Source of the DNA: Peptoniphilus_B koenoeneniae
GTDB taxonomy: Bacteria; Bacillota; Clostridia; Tissierellales; Peptoniphilaceae
NCBI RefSeq assembly: GCF_030812875.1
Contig: NZ_JAUSTN010000005.1
Coordinates: 62,001-126,000 of the forward strand
Direction of reading: 5' to 3'
Length of the DNA stretch: 64,000 bases
Under the pieces are notes generated by a model that had not been told where the DNA came from, did no database searches, and was given only the letters and a program-made list of their open reading frames with translations. The position numbers were made by a program, and so were the translations under genes. Position 1 is the first letter of the stretch. The number at the start of each line of letters is the position of its first letter. Shown here piece by piece: positions 44,291 to 52,249 of the stretch.

Positions 44291-45555
44291 CTTTACTTAG
44301 TTTAAACAACTTTTATCTTTCAGTTATCTTTATCATAAGTCTTTTGCTTCTAACCGTTAGCATAGAAGTTGCCGTAGAAAGGTCTGACATTAAAATAAAA
44401 TCCTATAGCTTTTTATACAGTCTTCTGCTTTCCTTGGCAAGTCTTTTACCTGCACAAACCTTAGCAGAAATCGGTAGTGGAAAAATCTTTATAGCTAAGA
44501 TTTTTTTAAACTCCAGTATATATGGCTTTATTTTTTATATTTTATGTGTTTTTTTCCTGGAAATTTTCTTTATTAAAAAAATTTTAAACGATAGAAAGAA
44601 ACAAATAGGAAAAAACTCCATAAAAGAAAGTATGGATAATCTTCCTGACGGAATATGCTTTTCTAAATTAGATGGAACACCTCTTTTGGTCAACAGAAAA
44701 ATGCAAGAAATAAGCTACCAAGTTTTCGGCAAAAGACTTGTCAATGATCTTGCCTGTGAAAAAGCCGTAAGAGAGAAAAAAATTAAAGCCCAAGCAAGTG
44801 TTTTACAAGACAATCCCATAATTATTGAAAGCGACAATAAAATTTGGCTCATAGAAATTGTTTATCATAACTTAGTTAGAGAAACCTTAGCCTATGATAT
44901 AAGCCTTGAATGGGACTTGTTAGAAAAGATCAAAAATAAAAACATGGAGATTAAAGCCTCCAATCTTCGCCTTAAAGATTATCAAAAAAATGTTAGCCAA
45001 TACACAAGGCAAAAAGAAATTTTGCAGGCAAAAATTAATATCCATGACAAAATTGGTCAATCTTTAATTTATTTTAAACACTACTTGGAAAAACCCAATA
45101 AAAATAAAGAAGATAGAAATAAATTAATCCAACTTTGGCAAGAAAGTCTTTTGATTTTAAAAGAAAAAAAAGATTCCACCTCAACTAAGTCTTCATGGGA
45201 AAAGCTAATCTCTACAGCCAAAGCCATAGATGTTGAAATCCATCTTAAAGGGCAACTTCCAAAATCAGAAGGAGACTTAAATATCCTGGTTGGCATAGTC
45301 CATGAAGCCTTAAACAATGCCATAAGACATGGAGAAGCAAAAAATGTTTGGATAAATTTGGAAGAAGACGACTCAAAAGTTTATTGTCAAATAATAAATG
45401 ACGGCAAAGCTCCCCAACTGCCTCTTGAAGAAAAAGGCGGACTTAAAAATATTCGCCAACGCTTAAAAATTTACAATGGAGAAATGAAAATCTATACAGA
45501 CCCAAATTTTAAACTGGATTTATCTTGGCTTAAAGGAGAAAATTATGACTTATAA
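44287..45555 (+). CDS. NarL-type sensor histidine kinase
   Basis: 422 residues: three N-terminal membrane helices, a PAS-like region (DNLPDGICFSKLDGTPLLVNRKMQ), a coiled coil, the HisKA_3-type phospho-site NIHDKIGQSL with His253, and an HATPase domain (HEALNNAIRHG as N-box, GGLKNIRQRL as the G-type box). The start overlaps the preceding stop as ATGA and GGGGTGA lies just upstream. It is coupled to the response regulator by an 11-nt overlap. Confidence 0.9.
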   Translation: MTLLSLNNFYLSVIFIISLLLLTVSIEVAVERSDIKIKSYSFLYSLLLSLASLLPAQTLAEIGSGKIFIAKIFLNSSIYGFIFYILCVFFLEIFFIKKILNDRKKQIGKNSIKESMDNLPDGICFSKLDGTPLLVNRKMQEISYQVFGKRLVNDLACEKAVREKKIKAQASVLQDNPIIIESDNKIWLIEIVYHNLVRETLAYDISLEWDLLEKIKNKNMEIKASNLRLKDYQKNVSQYTRQKEILQAKINIHDKIGQSLIYFKHYLEKPNKNKEDRNKLIQLWQESLLILKEKKDSTSTKSSWEKLISTAKAIDVEIHLKGQLPKSEGDLNILVGIVHEALNNAIRHGEAKNVWINLEEDDSKVYCQIINDGKAPQLPLEEKGGLKNIRQRLKIYNGEMKIYTDPNFKLDLSWLKGENYDL

Positions 45556-46171
45556 AATAATGATTGTAGACGATCAATTTGTATCAAGAGAACTGTTTAA
45601 ACTTTATATTGACAAATCTCCCAACTATCAAGTCGTACACTCTATAGACAGTGCTATGTTTGCAGACACCTATGCCTTAAATGGAGACATAGACCTGGTA
45701 ATTATGGACATACTCATGCAAGACGGATCTAACGGTCTTGATGCAGCGGAAAAAATAAAAAGACTGAAACCAGACTTAAAAATAATAGCCGTAACAAGTA
45801 TGCCTGAAGTTTCTTGGATGGAAAGAGCAAAAAAAATAGGAATTGAAAGTTTTTGGTATAAAGAAGTCTCCGAAAAAACAATCTTGGAAATTATTGAAAG
45901 AACTCTATGTGGAGAATCCATTTATCCTGAAGAAACACCAAAAGTTAAACTTGGACTTGTAGACTCAGCTGACCTAACCCCAAGAGAAATTCAAGTCCTT
46001 CGTCTTCTTACAACAGGAGTTGGTAATGAAGAAATTGCGAAAAGACTAAAAATTTCAGAAAATACAGTGAAAACTCACATAGGACACCTTTTAAATAAAA
46101 CAGGCTTTAAAACTCGAACACAACTTGCAATACAAGCTCGCATTACAGGTTTTGTAATAGAGGATGATTGA
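45545..46171 (+). CDS. LuxR/NarL family response regulator
   Basis: 208 residues with a receiver domain (VDDQ acidic pair, LVIMDILMQDG with phospho-acceptor Asp55, Thr in VTSMPE, Lys in YKE) and a C-terminal LuxR helix-turn-helix (LTPREIQVLRLLTTGVGNEEIAKRL region, ENTVKTHIGHLL). AAGGAG precedes the ATG. The targets are not evident; the inverted repeat at 42591 is one candidate. Confidence 0.93.
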   Translation: MTYKIMIVDDQFVSRELFKLYIDKSPNYQVVHSIDSAMFADTYALNGDIDLVIMDILMQDGSNGLDAAEKIKRLKPDLKIIAVTSMPEVSWMERAKKIGIESFWYKEVSEKTILEIIERTLCGESIYPEETPKVKLGLVDSADLTPREIQVLRLLTTGVGNEEIAKRLKISENTVKTHIGHLLNKTGFKTRTQLAIQARITGFVIEDD

Positions 46172-46211
46172 TTTTATAATTTTTTAAAAATTAAAATAAT
46201 TTGAATAACTT

Positions 46212-46254
46212 AAAAAGGGCTATTGGAAAATATATTCCACTAAAGCCCTTTTTG
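46212..46254. terminator. Bidirectional terminator
   Basis: AAAAAGGGCT...AGCCCTTTTT with an inner GGAA/TTCC pair, between convergent genes. Confidence 0.88.
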
Positions 46255-46256
46255 TT

Positions 46257-47003
46257 TTAATTAACTCCAATTAATAATTTAAAATCGTCCTTAAGTGGAT
46301 CGTACTCTAAAAGCAAAGTTCCAACGTCATTAATAAAATATTGTCCAACAAGCTCTGACAAGTCCTTATCTATAGGATTGTCCTTTCTCACGCTTACAAA
46401 ATAACCTTGGTCACTTTCATCTAAAAACTTTACTGAATATTTCTTAACATCAGTAACATAAGCCTTGTCATCAATAATTTGAAGTTCTTTTAACCTTAGT
46501 AAAACTTCACTAGCTGCATTATTTTCATTAATGTATTTAGGCAAATTTGACTTTTCGTTAATATAGACTGCCCTTATATTTCCATCCCATTCTACAATCA
46601 TTCCCAAAAGTTCAGCCACAGACCTTAAAGGAAGAAAAGTTCTGTTGTTTTTAATAATGGGGGGACAATCAAGTAAAGCCGGCCCTGCCATTTTTTTATT
46701 TGAAATCCAAGCCATATCATCACCAATTGCAAGATAAATATTACTGTCATCCCTCTCTATATTTATGCTTTTATTTTCCTTTTTGTAAGTTACTTTTGCC
46801 CCAAGATTTTCAGCCACTGCCCTAAGGGGAAGAAAAACTCTGGAATCTAAGATAAAGGGCTCTTGGTCTGATTTTATAAGCTCATCATTTGCATAAATTT
46901 TTACAGGTTTATAAGCTTTAAATCCGCTTAAAATAAAAGCTGAAGAGATTATAGATAAGACCATAAATTTTAAAATCATGTTTTTTTTCTTTAAATTTTT
47001 CAT
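46257..47003 (-). CDS. Exported stalk-domain (copper amine oxidase N-like) protein
   Basis: 248 residues. An N-terminal hydrophobic segment (MILKFMVLSIISSAFILSGF) acts as signal peptide or anchor. Two copies of the Cu_amine_oxidN1-type stalk repeat follow: DSRVFLPLRAVAENLGAKVTY and NRTFLPLRSVAELLGMIVEWD. The remaining 100 residues have no known motif. Such proteins are surface modules of unknown role; there is no amine oxidase activity implied. Located downstream of the dacF-side repeat. Confidence 0.83.
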   Translation of the reverse strand: MKNLKKKNMILKFMVLSIISSAFILSGFKAYKPVKIYANDELIKSDQEPFILDSRVFLPLRAVAENLGAKVTYKKENKSINIERDDSNIYLAIGDDMAWISNKKMAGPALLDCPPIIKNNRTFLPLRSVAELLGMIVEWDGNIRAVYINEKSNLPKYINENNAASEVLLRLKELQIIDDKAYVTDVKKYSVKFLDESDQGYFVSVRKDNPIDKDLSELVGQYFINDVGTLLLEYDPLKDDFKLLIGVN

Positions 47004-47227
47004 AATAGCACCCCTTTAAATTTTTCCCAAAAATTTTTTGCAAATGAAAGTCTCAATGCTTTTATATTTTTATAATACCTGCTTTTTTAATTTTCCTTTT
47101 AAAAATATGTAATTAATCCTTCATATCCTTATAATAGATTGTTTTTATTTTTTGCACATCACCCGAAAGGATGACATTTACATGTTTTTTTCAATTTTTT
47201 TGATCTTTCTATATATTTTTTTATTTA

Positions 47228-47356
47228 ATTCGCCTTCGCCGCCGGACCAATAGCGGATATTTGCAACCAAATCAAAGATTTGGGCAAATAGTTGCATGAG
47301 ACCTACCACGATTTTTTTTAAAAAATCGGGTTAGAGCTTCAAAATTGGTCCCTACA
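47228..47356 (+). repeat. Nested palindromic repeat, copy C
   Basis: Begins ATTCGCCTTCGCCGCCGGACCAATAGC and closes with ATTGGTCCCTACA (47344-47356). The 90-bp insert between is nearly identical to that of copy A, including CAACCAAATC...GATTTGGGCAAATAG and the hairpin CGATTTTT/AAAAATCG. It lacks the downstream ACGT palindrome. It is the only copy lying between two genes on the same strand. The remaining sequence 47004-47227 shows nothing recognisable beyond the promoter space of the 46257-47003 gene. Confidence 0.8.
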
Positions 47357-47396
47357 TTGACTACATTGAATTTGTTTTATATTTTTTTTGCAAATA

Positions 47397-47421
47397 AAAA
47401 AGAGACCTCTTAAGTCTCTTT
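47397..47421 (-). terminator. Terminator of dacF
   Basis: Minus-strand AAAGAGAC, loop, GTCTCTTT followed by a T-run. Confidence 0.85.
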
Positions 47422-47435
47422 GGTAATTTTTTTAT

Positions 47436-48764
47436 TTATGCTGCCGATTTTTCCATGTTGTAAAAGATGTCTCTGTATATTTGCATAATCTTGTTTAAGA
47501 TTCCCTTTTCTCGCACTTCTTCTTTTACTACTAAATTATTTTTTCCTATTTCTTTTCCGTCTATGGAATAAATTATTGTTCCAACTTTTGTTCCTTCTTT
47601 TAAGGGGGCTTTCATGGTGTCAAGTTGGATTTTTTCTTGAACTTTTTCTTCTTTATCTAAAAGCAAGCTCATGGGCTTTTCTATATATACGTCATATTCT
47701 TTTTTCAGGGCGTTTTCTATTTGGATTTTTCCTTTTGAGTTTTCTTCTGCTCCTAATATTGTCCATGAATATTTTTTAAAGCCATTTTCCATTATTCTCT
47801 TTGCCAGGACAAATCTTTTAAAGTCGTTTGTTGAGCCTGTTACAATTCCTATAAGCCTTGTGTCTTCACTTTCTTTTTCTTTTCCCTTGTTAAGACCTGT
47901 TGCTATTAATACTCTGCCGGCGGCGTTGGTGTTTCCTGTTTTTAGTCCGTCTATTTGAGGAAGTATTCCGAGAAGGGGATTGGTGTTGTATTCTTTATAA
48001 TTTCTTTGGGGATCTTCCAAGATTTTTATGCTCGAGTAGTTTAAAATTTCAGGATAGTCGTGGATTAAACTTCTTGCAAGGATAAACATTTCTCTTGTTG
48101 TCATCTTGTTATAGTCTTCTATGGTATAGTCTGTAAGCCCTGTTGGGTTTACCATGTGTGCGTTTGTAAGCCCAAGTTTTTTACATTTATCATTCATAAG
48201 GACTGCAAAGTTTTCAACTGAGCCTGCTACTTTTTTGCTTAGGGCTGTTATTGCATCATTCCCCGAAACTACCATGGTTGCATCTAAAAGTTCTCTTACG
48301 GTTTTTTGATCGTTTTCTTTTAATTTGTAGGTTGAACCTATAAGGACTGAGCTTTCATGATCTACGGTTACTAGGTCATCTAAGCTTAGGTTTCCTTCTT
48401 TTATTTTATCTAAAATTACATATACGCTTACAAGTTTCGATGTGGATGCCATGGGTCTTACTTCGTCTATGTTGTTATATTCCAAGATTTTTCCGCTCTT
48501 GTAGTCTCCAAGTAAAAAGGACTTTCCCAGATCTGAAGATGGAAGTTTTTCCAGCTCCATTATTTTGTTATATTCTTCAAAGGTGGCGTTTAAGGGTCCT
48601 TCTTTTGTGGGAACGAGTATTGGTTGATCTCTTACTGGTCCTTGATTTTCTTCTATGACTGTTTGATTGTTTTCTTTTTCCTTAGTCTGAGCTCCTTCTA
48701 CAAGGGTTAGGTTAGTAAAAAGTAAAAGCCCTGCAAGGAAAAAAATAAGGGAAGTTTTCTTCAT
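47436..48764 (-). CDS. D-alanyl-D-alanine carboxypeptidase (penicillin-binding protein 5/6, DacF type)
   Basis: 442 residues with a signal peptide (LIFFLAGLLLFTNLTLVEGA). All three serine-peptidase motifs are present: STSK (SxxK), SGN (VVSGNDAI) and KTG (DGLKTGNTNAAG). A C-terminal domain and a final amphipathic helix (LNKIMQIYRDIFYNM) that would bind the membrane follow. It trims pentapeptide stems of peptidoglycan. The start overlaps the preceding gene's stop by one base. Confidence 0.92.
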   Translation of the reverse strand: MKKTSLIFFLAGLLLFTNLTLVEGAQTKEKENNQTVIEENQGPVRDQPILVPTKEGPLNATFEEYNKIMELEKLPSSDLGKSFLLGDYKSGKILEYNNIDEVRPMASTSKLVSVYVILDKIKEGNLSLDDLVTVDHESSVLIGSTYKLKENDQKTVRELLDATMVVSGNDAITALSKKVAGSVENFAVLMNDKCKKLGLTNAHMVNPTGLTDYTIEDYNKMTTREMFILARSLIHDYPEILNYSSIKILEDPQRNYKEYNTNPLLGILPQIDGLKTGNTNAAGRVLIATGLNKGKEKESEDTRLIGIVTGSTNDFKRFVLAKRIMENGFKKYSWTILGAEENSKGKIQIENALKKEYDVYIEKPMSLLLDKEEKVQEKIQLDTMKAPLKEGTKVGTIIYSIDGKEIGKNNLVVKEEVREKGILNKIMQIYRDIFYNMEKSAA

Positions 48765-49069
48765 TATTTCTCCAATTTTTCTTCTACGGATTTGATTTTT
48801 TCGTGAAAATCTCTTTCTTTGTCTCTTCGGTCGTCGATTTTTATTACGGAATAAACTCTGTTCGCTCCTTTTTTAAATACAGATTCTTGCATAATTTCTA
48901 TAGCTTTATATAGTGTAGAAAGTTCTTCTGCTGCTATTACTGTTCCCATGGGGTTTAATTCATATTGTATTCCTTCCATGTCTTTAATGCTGTCAAGAGC
49001 TCCTGCTACATATTTAGAACAACTTGTTCCTTGTCCTAGGGGTACAAGGGTAAGTTCACAAACTTTCAT
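48764..49069 (-). CDS. MTH1187/YqgV-type thiamine-binding family protein
   Basis: 101 residues of the MTH1187/DUF77 family: LTLVPLGQGTSCSKYVA at the start, PMGTVIAAE in the middle and RRDKERDFHEKI at the end. Structures of relatives bind thiamine-like ligands. GGAGG lies before the ATG. It is coupled to dacF by TAATG, though a functional link is not obvious. Confidence 0.9.
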   Translation of the reverse strand: MKVCELTLVPLGQGTSCSKYVAGALDSIKDMEGIQYELNPMGTVIAAEELSTLYKAIEIMQESVFKKGANRVYSVIKIDDRRDKERDFHEKIKSVEEKLEK

Positions 49070-49167
49070 ATTTCCTCCTTAAATTTTTAAATAATATAAA
49101 ATTCTTTTTCTATTGTATAACTGATTTTTTTAAGACTCAAGTTAAGTAATTCTTAAATTTAAAATTT

Positions 49168-49725
49168 TTACTTTTTAAAGCTTATATCTAAGTCATTTAA
49201 TTTATATTTTTCAATAATTCTTATGACTTTTTCTGCATATTTAGGGTCAGTTGCGTAGCCTGCAGCTTTTATTTCTCCTATGGCCTCCTTATAAGTTTTG
49301 GCTTGCAGGACTTTTTTATATCTCTTTTTACTTCCTATTAAATTTCCATAATCGTAAAAAGAATCTTTTTTGGATTTATATTTTCTGAAATTTTCCTTTT
49401 GCTTAACAGACTTGCCATTTATATATTCTTCCGTTTCCAAGGCTACTGTATCTTTTTTACCCTTTATGCCAAAATAATTATTATATTCAGAAGAAAGCTT
49501 ACTTCTTCCGTAATTACTTTCAAGGGCGGATTGGGCAAGGGTTACTGATGGAAAAAGTCCATATTGGTTGGAAACTTCTATTGCTAAATCTTTTGTACTT
49601 TCTATGTATTCTTTTTTTATATCTATCTGATTTTTCTGAGCATTTTGTACAATTAAAAGAAATAAAAATATGGGAATTAACAAAAAACTCAAACAACCGA
49701 TTTTTTTCTTCTTTTTTTTCGCCAT
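49168..49725 (-). CDS. Membrane-anchored glucosaminidase
   Basis: 185 residues. A Lys-rich start and a single membrane helix (LSFLLIPIFLFLLIVQ) act as an N-terminal anchor. The GH73-type glucosaminidase domain carries the catalytic Glu in QSALESNYG and NNYFGIKG, followed by YGNLIGSKKRYKK and AAGYATDPKYA. It cleaves the GlcNAc-MurNAc backbone of peptidoglycan. GGGAGG precedes the ATG. Confidence 0.9.
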   Translation of the reverse strand: MAKKKKKKIGCLSFLLIPIFLFLLIVQNAQKNQIDIKKEYIESTKDLAIEVSNQYGLFPSVTLAQSALESNYGRSKLSSEYNNYFGIKGKKDTVALETEEYINGKSVKQKENFRKYKSKKDSFYDYGNLIGSKKRYKKVLQAKTYKEAIGEIKAAGYATDPKYAEKVIRIIEKYKLNDLDISFKK

Positions 49726-49809
49726 AGGTCCTCCCTGCCCTTTATTTTATCAAAAATAGGTCATAAAATATATATAAGCTTTATAGTATAATGAATTAGA
49801 GGTGATTTT

Positions 49810-50724
49810 TTGAAGCCTGTTGACTTATCTTTTACTGGTTTTGAGTTTGATAATTGCAAAAATAAAAAGAAATATTCAATTTTCCACAAAGAATATCCTT
49901 TAATTCTTTCTCGAGATATGCTTATGGCAATAGAATATCTTCTTTGGTATGTTCCCAATATAAATTCCATTCAATCTTCAAAAAATGATATGGTGGAGTC
50001 CATAGATTTTGATGATTTTTCCTTTGATATTGTAATGGAAAATATGAATCTTAAAAAAGAAGATGTGGCTTTTTTAGACTATATAAATCCTTTAATTGTA
50101 AATTTTTATAGAGATGAGATTTGCACCAATTGTCAAAAAATAATTTTAACTCGCTATGAAAATGAATCCAAGACCAAAAGTCTTTTAAGGCACATTAGAA
50201 ATGCCATTGCTCACGGATATTTTAATGTTGTGGATGGAATTTTAATAGGTTTTGATTTTAAAAATGAAAATTATAAAATTGACGACTGCACGGGAATTTT
50301 TAAAATCAGACCTGAAAATTTACTTAAAGCTTTAAAAATTTTAGATCTTGAGGTTACAGAAGAAAAACTTGCTTCCATTGCTCTTAAAAAAACTGGTTAC
50401 GAAGTTGAAGGTTTTGAAGATGAAAATATCAAATTAGGCTTTGATTTTTGGGCTAAAAAAGGCAATAAAAGATACGCCGTTGAAGTTAAAAAATATCCAG
50501 AACATAAAACTTTGCCTCAAGATGCCATAGATAAATTAATAAAAGAATTTACAGGAACCTATGCAAAAAATGCAAAGCCTGTTTTATTTATAAACACATC
50601 TCTTATGACGGATAATGAAAAGAAAAAGTTAAGAAGAGAAAAAGTAATTTTGTTAGACATTAAAAATATTAAGAAAATGCTTAGAGGAATAGATATTTTA
50701 AAAGAAATTGAAAAACATGAATGA
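49810..50724 (+). CDS. HEPN domain - PD-(D/E)XK nuclease fusion
   Basis: 304 residues from a TTG that follows GAGGTGA. The N-terminal half is helical and ends with RNAIAH (R130-H135), the RNase-type HEPN motif Rx4-6H with a polar residue after Arg. The C-terminal part (about 185-300) reads as a restriction-endonuclease-fold domain: GYEVEGFEDENIKLGFDFWAKK supplies the first Asp (212), AVEVKK the Glu225 and Lys227. Such combinations occur in toxin and phage-defence proteins. There is no neighbouring methylase or antitoxin gene; it overlaps tadA by eight bases. Domain calls come from motifs only. Confidence 0.7.
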   Translation: MKPVDLSFTGFEFDNCKNKKKYSIFHKEYPLILSRDMLMAIEYLLWYVPNINSIQSSKNDMVESIDFDDFSFDIVMENMNLKKEDVAFLDYINPLIVNFYRDEICTNCQKIILTRYENESKTKSLLRHIRNAIAHGYFNVVDGILIGFDFKNENYKIDDCTGIFKIRPENLLKALKILDLEVTEEKLASIALKKTGYEVEGFEDENIKLGFDFWAKKGNKRYAVEVKKYPEHKTLPQDAIDKLIKEFTGTYAKNAKPVLFINTSLMTDNEKKKLRREKVILLDIKNIKKMLRGIDILKEIEKHE

Positions 50725-51187
50725 TATATATTTTATGAAACTTACCTTAAGGCTGGCAAAAAAAGCCTACAGCCTTGGTGAAGTCCCTGTTGGAGCTATA
50801 GTAACCCTTGATAATAAAATTGTAGGTTACGGTTACAATTTAAAGGAAACTTTAAAAGATGCCACAGAGCATGCGGAAATACGGGCCTTAAAAATGGCGG
50901 CGAAAAATTTAAAAACTTACCACCTTGAAGGTGGACGCATGTACGTCAATTTAGAGCCCTGTTCCATGTGCGCCGGTGCTATGGTCCTATTTCGTATTAA
51001 AACTCTTGTAATAGGCTGTGACAGCCTCAGAATGGGTGCTGCTGGGTCTAATCTTAATATCTTAAATAGAGAAGGCTTAAATCATAAAGTCGAAGTTGTA
51101 AGAGGTGTTTTAAAGGACGAGTCCAACAGATTAATTTCAAATTTTTTTGAAGAAATGAGATTTTATAAAGAAAGGAATGGAAGATAA
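50717..51187 (+). CDS. tadA: tRNA-specific adenosine deaminase TadA
   Basis: About 156 residues from the ATG at 50717. The zinc deaminase motifs HAEIRAL and EPCSMCAGAMV are present, with GEVPVGAIV near the start and RMGAAGS following, as in TadA. It converts A34 to inosine in tRNA-Arg. The start overlaps the end of the HEPN/nuclease gene, so the two are translated from one message. Confidence 0.93.
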   Translation: MNDIYFMKLTLRLAKKAYSLGEVPVGAIVTLDNKIVGYGYNLKETLKDATEHAEIRALKMAAKNLKTYHLEGGRMYVNLEPCSMCAGAMVLFRIKTLVIGCDSLRMGAAGSNLNILNREGLNHKVEVVRGVLKDESNRLISNFFEEMRFYKERNGR

Positions 51188-51220
51188 TTTTTCGTGAGAA
51201 TTTTTATTCCATTCCTTTTT
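51171..51220 (+). terminator. Terminator overlapping the end of tadA
   Basis: AAAGGAATGGAA pairs with TTCCATTCCTTT, loop of about 23 nt, then T-rich sequence. The left arm lies in the last codons of tadA. Confidence 0.7.
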
Positions 51221-51227
51221 ATTTAAT

Positions 51228-51640
51228 TGGATTTGCCGTCGGACCAATTTCAGATATTTGCTGTCGGTCCGTTTATGTCGCGTGGGAGAAAAAATAAATA
51301 TTTGAATTAAAATTTATTTTACATTATTTAAGAAATCCTTTCATTTTAAACAAATTTATTTTCACCATAACCCTTGAAAATCTTGTAGGGACCGGTTTAC
51401 CGGTCCGCGTGTATAATGTGAGAGAAAAAGCTTAACATTTTTTATAAATTATTTTTACGCTCTACGTGAAGCATTTATTTTAAAATTTTCAACATACCTT
51501 TTTTCATTTTTTTATTTTATTTCTATTGATTCGGCTGACGCCGTCGGACCAATAAATTGGTCCCTACATTTATTTGCGAAGATTTATTTTTGTGATTTGT
51601 AGGGACCGGTTTACCGGTCCGCGTGTGTCGGGTGAGAAAA
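51228..51640 (+). repeat. Nested palindromic repeat, copy D (four hairpins)
   Basis: In order: GGACCAATTTCAG...TGTCGGTCC (51241-51270); a spacer; TGTAGG with hairpin GGACCGGTTTACCGGTCC (51389-51406) and CGCGTG; GCTCTACGTGAAGC (51459-51472); CG-box with GGACCAATAAATTGGTCC (51546-51563) and CTACA; TGTAG with a second GGACCGGTTTACCGGTCC (51603-51620), CGCGTG and GAGAAAACAAAAT. It is the most complete copy and lies between convergent tadA and the superoxide reductase gene. Confidence 0.82.
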
Positions 51641-51710
51641 CAAAATCCACATTTGATTTAAAATTTATTTTTAAATCTACATTTTTATTTTTATTTTTTT
51701 TATGCAAATT

Positions 51711-51754
51711 AAAAAAGACCTTATAGGTTTTATTGCCATATAAGGTCTTTTTAT
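51711..51754 (-). terminator. Terminator of the desulfoferrodoxin gene
   Basis: Minus-strand AAAAAGACCTTATA...TATAAGGTCTTTTTT stem with T-run. Confidence 0.87.
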
Positions 51755-51762
51755 TTTAAGTT

Positions 51763-52116
51763 TTAGATTTCTAATGAATTTTCCCAAAGTCCGTGAATGT
51801 TGCAATAGCTTAGTGCATAAACTAGACCTGATTTTTCAGTTTTTATGCATACATTTACTTCTGGTTTAGAACAAATTTCTTCTTCTCCGTGAGCGCTAAA
51901 TGTATATGAGCCTACTTCTGTTGGAAATTTTGCTCCTTCCGGTTGGAAAAATACTTTTATCCAACCTATATGATGTTCAAGAGTATTAGGATGTTCTACT
52001 TCTTCTCCTACAAGTGCATGAATTTTTAAGCATCCTTCTGATTTTTCTGCATGAAGTGCAGGTACGTGTTTTTCGTTTTTCCAATCTCCTGATTGTACTG
52101 TTTGTGTTAATTTCAT
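51763..52116 (-). CDS. Desulfoferrodoxin-family superoxide reductase
   Basis: About 117 residues from the ATG at 52116, chosen for GGGAGG just upstream. The catalytic iron site is visible: EKHVPALH (His, with the functional Lys), HPNTLEHHIGWI (two His) and CNIHGLW (Cys and His). There is no N-terminal rubredoxin-like desulforedoxin domain, so it is the one-iron neelaredoxin class. It reduces superoxide to hydrogen peroxide without making oxygen, typical for anaerobes. Confidence 0.92.
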   Translation of the reverse strand: MKLTQTVQSGDWKNEKHVPALHAEKSEGCLKIHALVGEEVEHPNTLEHHIGWIKVFFQPEGAKFPTEVGSYTFSAHGEEEICSKPEVNVCIKTEKSGLVYALSYCNIHGLWENSLEI

Positions 52117-52213
52117 ATATTTACCTCCCAAATTTTTAACCATTATATATTTACCCTTATGTTTTTTTATTATTCACTTTCTTGGTAAATTTTATTTTTT
52201 ATTCTTAAATTAA

Positions 52214-52240
52214 AAAAACCGCAAGTTGTTTTGCGGCTTT
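52214..52240 (-). terminator. Terminator of the 3D-domain gene
   Basis: AAAGCCGCAA, loop, TTGCGGTTTTTTT on the minus strand. Confidence 0.88.
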
Positions 52241-52249
52241 ATTTTTAAA

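Noticed and set aside
5616..51640. The recurrent repeats as a CRISPR array or insertion sequence
   Set aside because: Copies are kilobases apart, not regularly spaced, have no spacers, no cas genes and no transposase.
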